A stretch of 64,000 nt of DNA from Viscum album (Eukaryota > Streptophyta > Magnoliopsida > Santalales > Viscaceae): NCBI GenBank assembly GCA_963277665.1, contig OY728147.1, positions 1,265,973,424-1,266,037,423 on the forward strand, given 5' to 3'. Positions 49,232-61,988 of this stretch are shown here, piece after piece. The notes below the pieces were generated by a model that worked only from the letters and a program-made list of their open reading frames with translations, ran no database searches and had not been told where the DNA came from. Position 1 is the first letter of the stretch, and each line of letters opens with the position of its first letter. The position numbers and the translations under genes are program-made.

Positions 49232-49545
49232 CTAAGGTCTCATATCACTATGTGTTTGACCTTGGTAATTTCATATCATATATTACCCTTTAGTAGATTA
49301 AGTTATTTGGTGTCATGATAATAAATTTATAAAGTAGAATACTTGTTTGAATTAACAATTCCCTCATAGTAAATAAATAGGTTATTTACACATATTCTGA
49401 ATGGTTTAATTTGATTATAAATTTCAACGATGACACGTTTATGTCACAAAAACATTTTTCTATTGTTAATATTCCCATTGATTATAAGAATCCCAATATG
49501 CATGCATTAGGTTAATGTATAGTGGTTGAAAATGTTGGGCTCCTA
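49232..49545 (+). repeat. Right LTR of element Y, piece 3
   Basis: Resumes the Y LTR where piece 2 stops. 'ggtctcatatcactatgtgt' with 'accttggtaatttcatatca' and 'tattaccctttag' corresponds to 19,033-19,090 in the left LTR. The remainder to about 49,545 is more diverged, so the end is uncertain. Confidence 0.5.
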
Positions 49546-50117
49546 TATCAAATTTCATTTCATTGAAATAGGTGAGATTATGTAAGTATTTTATCCTTAT
49601 TTTAGATGTGGTGATTCTGTAAAGTTGAAGTTGATGTTTTCTCATCCATCCATGTTCTCTATTTGTTTTCATAGATAATTATATAGCACATTTAAAGATA
49701 TTGAGGGTCCTCCTACAGAAAATAATTATTTTATAGAATGACGTATTACTAATAGAGGATAAAGTCTTTTAGTTGTTCTTATGAGTTCTCTATAAAACTA
49801 ACTCCATAAATATTTATCAATTATAAACTGTATTAGACTTGATGTGTGCATGTTTTATTTCCAATTATTCATTTACTTGTTTATTTAATGATAATATATC
49901 ATGAATGTATCTGGTTTTATTCAACTATTATGAGCCTGATATGTTCCTATAAACCTAATCAATAAAATACATTTTTTCTTCGATAGCAATCTTTTTCTAG
50001 GAAATATTTTTTATTATATTTTTAAATGAGGATTTATAATTATTATCAATGAAGTAAATGTTTCTAAGGGGTTATAAAAAAAACATTATATACATATATT
50101 TATTTGTTGAAAAAGTG
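49546..50117. other. AT-rich DNA between element Y and Athila-like LTR
   Basis: No gene or repeat partner recognised. If Y inserted into a copia element at 17,027, the rest of that copia RT should follow here, but I could not read it. Confidence 0.35.
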
Positions 50118-51735
50118 TGATAAAACAAAATTTTATTGAAAATTTTATTGATAATTAATGACTTTATTTCATAAAATTGTGTGTAATATGTTTATTTTTA
50201 AAATATTTTGGATTAGATTGATCAATTGAAAAATTGATGAAAATTCCTTTTTTTCAAATCAAAATTTACTATTGTATTTCAGATATAATTTTGTTTGTTT
50301 AATTATTTGAACATAAATTTTTTTATTGTGTTACAAATTAAATTTTCTATAACATTAATTTAGGAAATCCAAGCTATATATTTATTTTTTTGGACTAAAT
50401 GGGAGGTGAAATGAAATATGTACTGGACTCACTATATTGGACACCATTTAAGTATTCGGGCCATAAAATGTTCATATGTGTTTATATTGGGGCCAATTTT
50501 GGAGGTATTCTTAAAAACCCAATTCACCACAAATCATATTTTTATAATAATTGATTGTTCATATGTTTTGGAGGAAAAGTAGTCAGTGAATGTTTTCTTA
50601 AAATATTAGGCTGAATTTCCCCCATTCACACTTGAAACCAATTCTAAATATAACCGCCCCTTCACTGTATAAATATGTATTTTTATAATCTGTAGTGGTT
50701 GGCCATGAATTATGATATTAAACTCATAGTTAAATTGTGTTGACTCCATTTATATAGGCATTTAATGAGGGATATTGCATAAATCTATGCTCCCTTAATC
50801 GAATCCTTCTTCAACTTCTTCACTTTGTAATGTTTTTGTTCTTCCACAAAACATCTTAGTTCATATTATATTTATTCTATTTTATTATTTTGTCACTCTA
50901 TTTTATTATTATACACTAATCCTATTTTTTCTGGACATAATTACTAGAATCTTGATTGTTTTATTCTTTTTCGATGATGTTTTTGAATGTAGAAAATTCC
51001 TATGATGACTACACCACCGATGGAAGACTAGTAATTCTTCTTAATCGATCAACCTCTTTCATTTTTCATTCAATTATTTTTAATAAATGAGATAATTTAA
51101 TTTGAATAATATTATATATTAAATGTGTTTAATTTAAATTAAATAAATAATTCAATTGAAAAAGTTACACCAAATACCTATGGTCGAGAATTGTATGCAT
51201 TGTGAGAGCATGATCTTAATCGGTAATACACAACCATAAGGGATAAATTTGTAGAGTCAATGTATAATCCTTAAACATAATTAAACATCATTTATAAACT
51301 AGATATCTGAACACAATTACCACTGACTATAATCTATCTATAGAACATCAATCAAATCAAGGTGTTGCGATTTCATGTTCTGAAGCTAGCCAAGGGTTTA
51401 ATTAATTTTATTTAGGTGGTTAAGTTATTTATCATAGGGTTTGGGGGTTAAAAACTTAGATGATCATAATTAATTAGAAATGAATCTAAATTATAATGAA
51501 TAATGAGTATGTGAATAGGTAGAGTTATATTGATCAACCTTTTAAAAAACATTCTAAAAGACATATTCTCGCTGTATTTTCTCAATCTCATTTCAAAAAA
51601 ATAATCGTCTTCTGTTATAATTTTTTGGGATTTATAAATATAAACCACTAATACTTTTAATTAGGGTGCCTCTTCACATTATTTTATTTTCAATATACCT
51701 TTAAAATGTTGATAAATTTACTTCCTCCTATTATG
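50118..51735 (+). repeat. Athila-like LTR, first copy (approximate right end)
   Basis: Partner of 52,772 to about 54,470. It starts TGATAAAAC (partner TGATAAGAA) and shares a TATA box in 'TATAAATATGTATTTTTAT' (50,668 here, 53,316 in the partner). Further shared words are 'gatgactacaccacc'/'ggtgactacaccacc' and 'ccaagggtttaattaattt'. After the homology ends, 'cctattatgttagg' may be a decayed primer site. Confidence 0.7.
50668..50675 (+). promoter_or_regulatory. TATA box, Athila-like LTR first copy
   Basis: TATAAATA, conserved with its downstream context in the second LTR. Confidence 0.55.
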
Positions 51736-52750
51736 TTAGGTTTGAAATTAAATTTTCAAAAAAAATCTTATAAACCAATAAAATAAAATAAAATAAAAAT
51801 AATCAATAAATAATATCATTAAACATTATAATTTACATGTGGAAAATATAAAAGTAATTTATTTTAAAAAAAAATCATCGGTTTCATGATCAGCATGAGA
51901 AAGATTTCATCGTCATGGGTTGATTATTATAAAAATGGAAGTCTTTGATGATATTATTGGTTTTTTCATTATAAAACATTTTTTATTTTGACACCATTAT
52001 TTGTGATATTTTTTCATGGAAGAATGTGTCACTAATTTAACCACACAAATATTCACACAACTATTACTTGTGAAATTATTCCTATGTATTTGAAGATATA
52101 TCTGTGTTAGATAAAAAATAATCTTATATCAACGGTTAATCCATACGATCAATTCTTGTCTGATCAATTTCATTACTTTACCAAATTGAGAAATGTGTGT
52201 ACATTGATAACTGAATTTTGTACACAATAAAAATAAAAAAAATTAATACTATAAAAGAAAATAAATAATAATAATATATATTTTCTTAATAAATAGAGGA
52301 GTGATGAAATGTACAACACATGGGGATATCATGGTCTGGAGCTTAAGGTTTGAATTTCATGAATTCTAAAGTGAGAGGGTCTTAAAATTTAATTGTAATG
52401 GAATATAGATATTGTTAATTTAATTAACCCAGGTTAGAATTTTTTCTTTACATGACCTGAATATAGAGATTAAAATGTGGAGATATGATCATGAAATGGT
52501 ATACACATACACATAGTGAATTTATTTCATGGTGGACACATAACATGATTCACAATGATTGCTGTCAGTAATCACCTTAGATTTTCTAATGATGCAATTT
52601 ATGAGAAAATTACTTTAAAATTAATTGATATTGATTCTTAATGGGATTCTTATGTTTCCAATATTTCTCCTATGGATTGATAAATAGGAACATGCATATT
52701 ATATCACCAATTTCTGGATTACAAGATATGAGGTTTTTTTTCAGAGTAAA
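51736..52750 (+). other. Short interior remnant between two Athila-like LTRs
   Basis: About 1 kb left between the two LTR copies, ending in a polypurine tract. No gag or pol motif was recognised, so nearly all internal coding sequence has been deleted and what remains is probably leader plus 3' untranslated sequence. Confidence 0.45.
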
Positions 52751-52769
52751 AAAGGGTAAGTGTGGGGGA
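52751..52769 (+). other. Polypurine tract before second Athila-like LTR
   Basis: AAAGGGTAAGTGTGGGGGA, followed by TT and the LTR start TGATAAG. A tract of the form AAGTGTGGGGGA next to a TGATAA start is familiar from Athila/Tat-type elements. Confidence 0.65.
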
Positions 52770-52771
52770 TT

Positions 52772-54470
52772 TGATAAGAAAATTATTTAATATTTTATTT
52801 ATAATAAATGATATAATTTCCTAACACTGTTAAAAAAATTTATTTATTAAATAATTGTGATTAGATCGTTCATTTGAAAAGTTGATGAAAATTCCAGTTT
52901 TTTCTTTTAAAATTAACTAGTGTTTTTTAGAAATGAATATATCTGTTGTAATTATTTGAACAAAAAAATATATTAGTGCTAGAAATTAAATATTTTAAAA
53001 CATTGATTTTGGGCATTGGATCAAGATCATGCACTTTATTGCACTAAATGGGCCATGAAGTCAAACCTAGACTGTACTCTTCATATTAGACACAAATTCA
53101 GCATTAAGACCCTAACATATTCATATTTTCTTGTATTGGTCCCAAAATTGGAGTGAAGTTCAAGAAACCATTTTCTAAAAAATATAACTTTTATAATAAT
53201 ATTTGTTCCATGAGGTTTAGTGGTCAAACAATTGGTACACTTTTGATTAAAATATTTTTCTGAATTTCCACATTCATATATGAAACCACTTTTAAACCAA
53301 GCTTGAACTCCACATTATAAATATGTATTTTTATCATTCTTATGGGTTGCGATGTGCATTAGGATATTTAGAAAATATATAACTGGGTTCATTCCATTTT
53401 TCAATGAATTTCACGATGGAGAGATCTTAAATATTGGAGCACTTTATTGAACCCTTCTTCGTCTTCTTCACGTTGCAATGCCTTTTTTCTTACCATAAAT
53501 ATTTTGATTCCTATTATATTAATTATATTTTATTATATTTACTTTATTTTATTCTTCTGAATTCATCATATTTGGGATATAAATCATGAGTTAAAACTTG
53601 ATTGGGTTATACTCTTTCCATTAATTTTTCAAATGCAAAATGATTCTACGGTGACTACACCACCCACAGAATAATACTTCTTTTAGTAATAGATATATTT
53701 ATTACCATATTCATTAATTAATTTTTTAATTAAAGAGATAAAATTATTCACTTAATATTTTATATGAATTTATTTTTTTATTTTAAATTAAACTAATAAA
53801 TCAATTGATCAATTAACACAAAACACATGACGTTGATAATTGTCAGAATTATGAGAGGATGATCTTAATCGATTATAAAAAACAACATCGAAAAACATTT
53901 TGTATTAAAATATATTATCTAAACGAAATTAATTATTATATAAAATGTGGATATGTTCTATAATTTACCATTCCACATAATCTATCCATATAACATCAAT
54001 CAAGGCTGGGTTCTAAGATTGAATGTTCTAAATCCAGCCAAGGGTTTAATTAATTTAATCTTAGTGGTTATGTTAAGTATCATTGGATTTTGGGGTTAAA
54101 AAATTAAAGGTTCATAATTAAGGGGATATTAATTTAAATTATCATGATGAATAAGAAATTGAATATGTAGAGTTAGATCAATTTTGAATTTTAAAAATAT
54201 TTTCTAAAAAAATATTTTCTTTTTTTTCAATAAATCTCATTTAAAAAAAGAAAATATTCTTCCAACATACATAATATATATTTATTAATGGAATCACCCA
54301 TCAAATTAAGTAGAGTATTTTTTCAATTTATTTTATTTTCAATTTACCTTTAATTTTTTTAAAATTTACTTCCTCCTTCAACAAGAGACCTTTGATATCC
54401 ACTATAATGCACCTATGATGTAAAAAATTACACATCATTTGAAATTTCCCATTAAAACACTTTTAAAATT
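52772..54470 (+). repeat. Athila-like LTR, second copy (approximate right end)
   Basis: Second copy of the 50,118-51,735 repeat, with a TATA box at 53,316-53,323. It serves both as the 3' LTR of the short remnant on its left and as the apparent 5' LTR of the gag-pol unit on its right. About 100 bp near 54,375-54,470 has no match in the first copy. Confidence 0.68.
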
Positions 54471-54474
54471 ACTA

Positions 54475-54487
54475 CCTTTGTTAGGGA
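54475..54487 (+). other. Possible decayed primer-binding site of Athila-like element
   Basis: CCTTTGTTAGGGA compares with the core CCGTTGCCGGGGA of the usual Athila/Tat primer region. Three of the four differences are C-to-T or G-to-A, as expected from deamination. The position after the LTR is right, but the match is only 9 of 13. Confidence 0.3.
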
Positions 54488-54689
54488 GGTGAATTTTTTA
54501 TTCAACTATTTAGTTGTATTGTTTACATTTATATTATCAAATTTTTTCTTTTCATTTTTTCTTTCTACTTTTTCCTTTCTCAATTTTTTCTTTTCATACT
54601 CTCTTATCTCCTCAATTATACCACTAATTGAAACATTTTATCATTATATTATGGTAAACTCTTATTAAATTCTATGATTTATTAAAATA

Positions 54690-55540
54690 TCGCATCCTAG
54701 GGATCTCTCAGATCAAGTTCCCAAGATTGAACGTAGGCTTAAGGCTAGAATTAGACAATCATGGTCAATGGGATGTGTTGACATTTACCCAATAGGGTAA
54801 TTCCTCCACTCTATGAATTTTAAAATAGGAATATCATGACAAACAAATATTAAACTAGACCTAATGGATGAAATTAATATCAATAAACTCAATAGTACCA
54901 TTCAATAGTTGGTTATAACAGATATTAATTATAAACCTACATGCATATCATATCCAACTCTCAAATATATCTTTGAGCTAAAATCATGATTAATTCAACA
55001 TATTCCAAATTTTCTAGATTGTCTGGTGAGGACCCAAGAAATAACTTTATGAAATTCAATATGGAATTCTCAATAATGAAACCATGAAATGCGTCTTAAG
55101 ATAAATGTAAACTAAGATTATTCCCATATTCACTTGATGAAACTATGAAAGATTGGATGTATTATTTACTACATGAAGACATACCATGTTGTAAAAATAT
55201 GAAACATCTTTTCTTATAGAGATTTTCTCCTTCATTATAGATCAATTCTATTCCAAATGAGATATCATGGATTATGAAATAACATGGGGAGTCAATTCCT
55301 GAGTACTATGGGTGATTTACGATGTTGTATGATGGCTACCCACATCAAAAAAATTAGTGAGGAACTCCTAATACAATACTTAAATGATGGAATCCCACCT
55401 ATGGAGTCAACCATGGTGGATTTCGTGTCTAGAAGGGAATTAGTTGATAAAAAATCAGATGTTATATGTGAATTGATTGATAAGATGGCACAAAACTCCT
55501 CAGAAATTTGGCGATCAAGGTACACCACATGTTAGAACAG
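54690..55540 (+). pseudogene. Athila-like gag remnant
   Basis: Capsid protein of virus-like particles. Readable blocks in order: CISYPTLKYIFELKS (about 54,943), then GEDPRNNFMKFNMEFSIMKP (about 55,027), CKLRLFPYSLDETMKDWMYY (about 55,107-55,170), and HGESIPEYY. The last segment, 55,284-55,535, is open for 83 codons: EELLIQYLNDGIPPMESTMV then RRELVDKKS and ELIDKMAQNS. These match the retrotransposon gag family of Athila-like elements, for example '.LLIQYFYEGL...DRSMIDAASGGALVDKT'. Stops and frameshifts separate the blocks. It sits a few hundred bases after the LTR, as expected. Confidence 0.85.
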
Positions 55541-56660
55541 TACATAAGCTAAGACTTTATTCTCTATAAAATAATTTTATTGATAATTAGTTGAAATAAT
55601 TGACCACTATGGTGAGATAGATTTGATGGGATCAAAATACATCTCAATCAACACCTTCATTTCCTGGTTTCATTTTCACTGAAACAGACCACCCAAGTGA
55701 CTATTTCCCCCAAATACAATAAATAGAAGACTTTGTCACTTTATTTACTAGGATAACATATCAGTAGAAAAATAAACCACATACCCATAATAAGTATGAT
55801 TCTTTTTCAAAAAAATATAATGAACGGGGTGGAAGGATCAATCAAGCATAAGGTATGGCTCTTGACAATAATAAAATCCCACTTTTCAAAATGAATTCCA
55901 TTAGCCACCACCTTACCAATAGGGTTTCCCACAACCCCAGAGTATATTTTAATCCCATTAATCAATAAGAAAACAATAAGGTAATACCAAGCCATTTTAG
56001 ATTATAAAAATGATGAAATTTTGAAATAAATTGGTCTTAATCAGAAGAATAAAATGATGAGTCAGGGTTCATAGTTTTGGGAGTTGAAGACATAGATGAT
56101 CCATATTCCCACCACCCACCACAAAATGGTATATATAAACTCTAGAAATCAAACCTCCCAACCTACTCCAATTCTCAAGGGGAACATCAGTGCCATCACA
56201 TTGAGAACCACAAATCAAATGAATGATACTCATATACCTATCATTCCACTGTGATTCACATCAACCCTAGAGAAGCCCCATTAAAGAACAACTAATTAGA
56301 AACCTATGGAGAACGAAAATGGTACAAAAAAGATTGATGATGTTAAACCTAAACCCTTCTCTTTCCAAAACATGTTTTCTAAACAAAGAATTTCAATAAA
56401 TAAGAAATTAAAAAGGTGGTTTTGGATACATTCAAGTTTGTAGATATAAAAATCCCCCTACTTGAAGAAATTAATAAAATTCCTAGGTATTCCAAATTCT
56501 AAAAAGAAATTTATACTAAAAAAATAGGTCTTAAGGGAACTGATATGAACAATCTTAGAATGAATGTGTTAGGACTCATTACAATGACTCAAGCAATTCC
56601 AACATAGTAAAAGGATATAAATACATTAATCATCCCATGAATCATAGGGGAGTTACAATT
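55541..56660 (+). other. Athila-like gag-to-protease interval, not readable
   Basis: Between gag and protease blocks, where nucleocapsid and a linker should lie. I could not identify a zinc knuckle or any other gene; the frame at 55,807-55,995 on the minus strand is unmatched. Confidence 0.4.
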
Positions 56661-56666
56661 TTATTA

Positions 56667-57030
56667 TTATTTATATGATTTTGGATCTTCCATAAATGTA
56701 ATTACTCACTCTGTATTTTCTTCCTTATGGGTTGTTGAGTTGAATTCTATGAGAGTAGTGGTGTAGTTTGTGAATAGATCTACAACACATCCAATTAGTG
56801 TCTTTGAGGCTGTACTTTTTTAGGTTAGAGAAATGATCATTCTAGGATATTTTTGTGTTCTTAAGATAGAGGATGATCAAGTAAAATTTTCATTCTCCCA
56901 TCATCTTATCTAGGACCATACTCAAAACAAAAAAAATCATAAATATCAATGAGGGTATAATTTCCATGGTTTTTTTTGAGATGATGTTGTGATATTTAAT
57001 GTTATGGACTCCATGACGTACCCCTTAGAA
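56667..57030 (+). pseudogene. Athila-like aspartic protease remnant
   Basis: A single reading frame, interrupted by two stops, gives LYDFGSSINVITHSVFSSL, then VNRSTTHPISVFEAVL, VREMIILGYFCVLKIEDD and later DDVVIFNVMDSM. This parallels the Athila-type protease 'LDLGASINVMP.S.Y.SL', 'LADRS..HP.GV.EDVLV.V.E.IFPADFYVLDME.D' and the trailing 'FN.FDAM'. The catalytic Asp (56,677-56,679, DFGSS) is retained. It lies between gag and RT in the expected order. Confidence 0.8.
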
Positions 57031-57699
57031 GACAATTATGCATTTTTGATCTCATAATTTGAACCACCAAGTAAAACCCCTTGGATTTTTATTTTCCTAT
57101 TCATAGTGAGGTTTTTAGCATTGGTTCTAGTTTCATGTTTAAGAGAGCTTCAATATATATTTCTAGTGCACAACCATCTCTTGTATTTTTTATTGATATA
57201 GATTCATATTTTGATTTTGATGATTCTCACTCTGATTATGACATGTCTTCTGAGTTTGCTGATTGATTTGATGCACAGTTCAATGATATTTATTATGTCT
57301 ATTTTGGAGCTGAGGTTCACTTAGTGAACATTTTAGTTCCTTCAATGTATCCATCCATACTACACCCCCTTTATCAGAATTCAATCCATTCCTTCCAATA
57401 TCAAATGATCATGCTTTCTGAGTGGTGATATATTAATTGTTATAATTTCTAAAAATATCCCTCTTGAACATGAAGAAAAACTTTTGAATGTTTTGAGTTA
57501 AAACATTTGCAAAACTGGGTGGACCTTTGCAAAAAAAATCAGGTATTTTCTCCTCCATTTTCATGCATTGGATTCATCTGGAGGATGGGGATAAACCGAT
57601 TAGGCATCCAAAAAGTAGAATAAATCCAACTCTTCTAGAATGTTTTAAAAAATATGTTTAAAATTTTATCAAATAATGTATAATTTAACCCATTTAATA

Positions 57700-58500
57700 T
57701 TCATAGTGGGTTTGTCCTATTCGGGTTCTGCCTATGAGAAGTGGTGTTATTGTTGTTAGAAATGAGAGAGAATAATTTTTACCAATTTGGGTGAAAAATA
57801 GTTGGTGTGTGTGTTGATTATATGAATCTAAATCAATCCACTCACAAGGACTATTTACCTCTCCCATTTAATGTTCAAATGCTTGAGATACTAACTATGA
57901 GGAAACACTATTGTTTCATGGATGGATTTTTGGGATATTTTAGGATCTTATAGCTTAATGGGATTAGTAGAATACAATATTCACTTGTCCATTCCATACA
58001 TTTTCCTATTAAATGATTCCATTTGGCCTTTTAAATACCCTAGGTACCTTTAAAATATTTATAGTGATTATTTCTTCAGATTTCAGTGAGACTGACATGG
58101 AGGTAGTTGTGGATGATTTAATAGTGAATGGATCTTTATTTGATGAATGCATCTTTAGTATGTGAAAGGTTTTGAATTTTTTCTTTTAGAATATTTTTTT
58201 CATGTACATTGAAAAGTGTCACATCATGGTAGATCATGGCATTTTATTCGGGCATGAAGTATCAAAACATGGAACAGAGGTTTATAGATCTGCATTAGTT
58301 ATTATTTCATCCCTGTCATATCATTAATGTGTGTGTGATGTTACATCATTCCTAGGGCAGGAAATATTTTATCCATGATTCATCAAATATTTAAGTATTA
58401 TTTTTCTACATATATATCAATTTATTAAAAAAGATAATTACCTCATTTTTTATGATTCATGTATGGAATCATTTGAGGAGCTAAACATTCATCTGACCAC
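57700..58500 (+). pseudogene. Athila-like reverse transcriptase remnant
   Basis: Readable blocks: SGVIVVRNERE (about 57,740), then WCVCVDYMNLNQSTHKDYLP (about 57,806), LPFNVQMLEIL and HYCFMDGFLGYF (about 57,905). They correspond to '[43 protein letters not shown]'. METDM-type sequence then MEVVVDDLIVNGSLFDE (58,097 on) holds the polymerase box as VVDD with both Asp present (58,106-58,117). IEKCHIMVDHGILFGHEVSK (about 58,210) matches the 'W.KCHFMV.EGIVLGHKVS' block. Several stops and frameshifts; the stretch between the DGF block and the DD box is shortened. Confidence 0.88.
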
Positions 58501-58928
58501 TCTATTGATCATTCAACCCCTTGGTGGGACCTTCCAATGGAGCTTATGTTTGATGCTTCAAAAATCATAGTAGGATTGTTCTTAACATAGAGGGTGGGGG
58601 GAAATTCCCATGTGATTGCATCTTCTTTGAGGAAATTGGAATGAGTCAAATAAATATACAAAACCTTATAAAAAGGATTTATTTTGGTAATATTTTCTTT
58701 AGAAAAAATTTGTTCATATTTTTTGGGGTCTAATGAAGTTCTTTTTTCCAACCTTGAATCTCTGAGATACCTCTTAAAGAAACCAAATGAAAATCCACGA
58801 CATATCTGATTAATTCTCCTTCATCAAGAATTTTATATTTAGATAAAACAAAATAAGGGTTCAAAAAACATGTTGGTTGACCACATGAGTCGAATTACTC
58901 ACACACTAGAGGCCGACACTTGGAACCA
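58500..58928 (+). pseudogene. Athila-like RNase H remnant, cut by solo LTR
   Basis: Following LNIHLTTLLIIQPLGG (about 58,480-58,520, the 'L...L..APIIQPPDW' block), plus-strand reading gives NSHVIASSLRKL (about 58,600) and LRYLLKKPNENPRHI (about 58,763). It then gives ILLHQEFYI and GSKNMLVDHMSRI (about 58,860-58,895). These are the Athila RNase H blocks ending in 'GSEN.VADHLSRL'. Shortly after this signature the sequence changes to the end of a reverse-oriented LTR, and integrase resumes 4.7 kb later. Confidence 0.85.
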
Positions 58929-60039
58929 TGTAATACTTCGGGACACTTCTCTTGATGAGATTTATAATGACACAACCTTATAAAATTACATAATATTGAA
59001 TTAAATGGATAATTCACATTGAAGAAATTTTCAGGTTTAGAGTTATATAGAAGTAGGCCATAAATATTACATAACACTTGAATAATACAAGTATACACTA
59101 CTACTCAGTATCCCTTTTTCCATAAAATAAAAACACTTAAAAAGACACATGTCTAGTTCCATGTTTTAGACAGCATGAATTTTCCTAGATTCCATCCTTG
59201 AACCTATTCATCTTTAAGTCCTGTGGAAAACATTTCAAAAACATAGGATGTGCATAAAAAGATCAGTAAGGGTTATAAAATAAGTAAGGAAAACATTAGC
59301 CCAATAATAAATACTAATCCATGAAACCATACTTTCCAAACATAACATACCATGTGAAATAATAAGATTTATGAATAACAAACACAAATAAAAAATCATA
59401 AATGTTACTAATGGAATCCTTATAAAACATACATTATAGATATCATAGCTACGTAGGGAGTTACACTTGGAATACCAATCACAGTATATTCCCTAAATCT
59501 CTTAGGAGAAACATCATGTTTACCTTCGTCACATTACCCAATGCATTGGAGAGCTATCTCAGGCTCACCCGCCCTAGGTTTATCATGGAACCACCCGTAT
59601 ACCTAAACAATGCCCAATATCCATAACATAATCATAACACATAACCCAAGTATAATGGAAATATAAAAATTTCCACATTCCACTATATCAAATCATGATA
59701 TTTAAGTAAACAATGCTTTATCAAACCATTTTCAAAACCCATTTAAAAAGAAATTTTTGAATCAAAGTGTCTCATACCACATTGAAGATTTTAAAGGAAA
59801 TATCATTTGAAAACATTAATGTTAATATAAATAAATCCTAAACCCCATTCTGAAAAGATGGACATTAATGAGAAATATTTAGAAGAATAAATCATTAAAA
59901 TATTTAAAACGATATTTTAGTTAGAGAGTTTTTAACCAAATGAGAGACTCTTGATTACAAATAATTGAGGAATAACATTTAATAAGAACATTATAATATC
60001 ATGATAATATAGATATTCATGATATAATATGACAAAGGA

Positions 60040-60895
60040 TAGTGTATACACCATATAAGGGTCAATTGGTTAATAACAACAGTGAAGTCTCAATGGAAAT
60101 GAAAATTGAGATGAAATCCCTTATAAAGATGATATCCTTAAATTAAGGATAAATCAATCGCATAATTAAGTTTGAAATGTATAAATACACCAAATATAAG
60201 TGGATATTAAGTTTAAAAAAATAATATTTCATTCACACATATTCATAGGATGACATATTGAAGAAGTACAAGTTGAACATGAAGAATTGAAATTTGGTTA
60301 AGAGGTTCCCTTGTAAAAATTCGACAACCTAACGACGTCACATTAAAATTCATAAAATGAGTTTATGAGATAAAAAAGGAATCTCATCACTTGGATATAA
60401 TGTATACATCAGTAAGGATATAGAATAACATATCCCAACATAATAAGATGTAAATTAAAAGACATATAAAAAAGAAGTCCTTTATAAAGAGGAGGGTGAA
60501 TGGTTCCCTTACCGATTTGGTAATTTACAAAAAATACACCACATGAAAGAAGGATCATAAAATGAATATGTAAATACTCATAAATGAAATTATATTACAT
60601 AAATAGTAAAATCATTGGCAGTACATACACCACACAAATGGAAATAGTGGCAAATATAGCATGAATCTCACGGGAATAAAAAGTGAGATGAAACCCTTTA
60701 CCACGTTGTAATCAACTAAGTCGTATGAAGAAAAGTTAATAAACACCAAATGATTCACAAAATAACATGAATATAAAGATAATCATGATATTATATATCA
60801 AATGGCAGTACACAATGCACCACTTTCAATGAATTAGTGGTGAACAATGGAAATATCATGGAATTGAAAGTGAGATAAGAAAATCCCTTACCTTG
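60040..60895. repeat. Three decayed repeat units inside the solo LTR
   Basis: Similar blocks at about 60,040-60,126, 60,618-60,703 and 60,805-60,893: 'a.ta.accac', then 'caatggaaat', then 'gagat.aaa.ccctta'. This region is about 500 bp longer than the equivalent part of the element A LTRs, so the repeats may explain the extra length. Confidence 0.4.
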
Positions 60896-61243
60896 TGTCC
60901 GACTTGTCTCGATCATTCTTTAATCTCCTAAATAATAAACTAAATTTATTTAATACTTTATTAAGAACCTTTTTCAAGTTTATTATTCCTTTTATATCAC
61001 TTATTACCATGTCATAAACATTATGTAATCATTTAAGTTAATAATGTTTGTTTTGTCGATATTTGGTACTTGATTTAAAAATGGACTTCTTATAATTACA
61101 TGTTGTTCATGTGGTCAAAGGTTCATTATATCCAGAATGATATTCATGATTTAGATGTCATATTTATCATATATATCCAGTATATACATGTATTTATAAT
61201 AGTACATAACATTTAGAGGTAAGAAATGAAATGCACCGTTCAT

Positions 61244-61441
61244 GGAGACGGTAAGTCGTACGTACGTGTGAACGCTACTTTCATTTCTATTTCTTATTTT
61301 AATGTAATTAAAACATAATGATACATAGTTAACTTTTAATTAAAATATAATATCATATAAAATATCATTAACTCAATCCTTTATACACCCCACATAAGGC
61401 ATTAACGAGTCACATCACTTTCCGGGGGCGGTAGTCCGTAC
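61244..61441 (-). promoter_or_regulatory. Paired CpG-containing motif in the solo LTR
   Basis: On the minus strand CGTACGTACGACTTACCGTC (followed by TCC) lies at 61,244-61,266. A second, decayed copy (GTACGGACTACCGCCCC) lies at 61,424-61,441, about 180 bp away. Their order relative to transcription is reversed in strength compared with element A, but spacing and core agree. Confidence 0.55.
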
Positions 61442-61988
61442 TTCCTCAAATGAGATTATCGTATTTACCCACTATGGAAACCATAAAGCCGTGATATAAA
61501 TGGAAAATATTGAAGAATAAAGAAAACCTAAAAATAAGATATATCCTTTTTAAATACAGTTCCATCGTAATGGATACCATGAGAGGTGGTTGGAGATATT
61601 TGATCAATCATCGTTTCGTGAGGTGTTAGTTTTCCATCCACAGAAACATTATGTTCTTCATCCATTACATGGAAGTGTGTGTAAGTGTAGTTCGAATAAT
61701 TCTAATAACAAAATCCTAGTATATTTTGGATACTGGTGTTTTTACAAAATAAAAGAATAAAAATATTTTAGGGGTTGGAGAAGTAAAATAAAAGAAAACA
61801 ATTTAAAGGAAATTGTTACCTTTAATTTGGGTAACTCCCTTTGGTTTGAATCAAAGGACTTATTGAAGTTCCTTATGCCTAAGATAAGGCTTCTAGGGGG
61901 AGTGGAGGGATGTAATGAGATTAATTGGGCAATGTTTTGACGAGCCAAATGGCTTGAGAGGTGTGAGGAATTGGTTATAAGTGGTCAC

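Larger units (their letters stand above)
17027..49545. mobile_element. Element Y: old LTR retrotransposon enclosing two later insertions
   Basis: Two copies of a roughly 2.3-kb repeat bracket this span. The left copy is continuous (17,027 to about 19,335). The right copy is in three collinear pieces: 21,779-22,836, 33,140 to about 34,085, and about 49,232-49,545. Together these total about the same length. The gaps are filled exactly by a Tekay-type element and by element X. Removing the insertions leaves LTR, about 2.4 kb internal DNA, LTR. No pol domain was recognised inside, so the lineage is unknown and it may be non-autonomous or deleted. Orientation is not proven; a weak primer-binding-like word after the left LTR suggests plus. 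End points are by-eye estimates. Confidence 0.6.

Noticed and set aside
58929..58975. Continuation of Athila polyprotein past 58,929 (a DTSLDE-like word)
   Set aside because: The same bases align with the TGTAAT end and following sequence of the A-family LTR, including TTACATAATATTG at the expected distance, so the LTR reading is preferred, though not proven.
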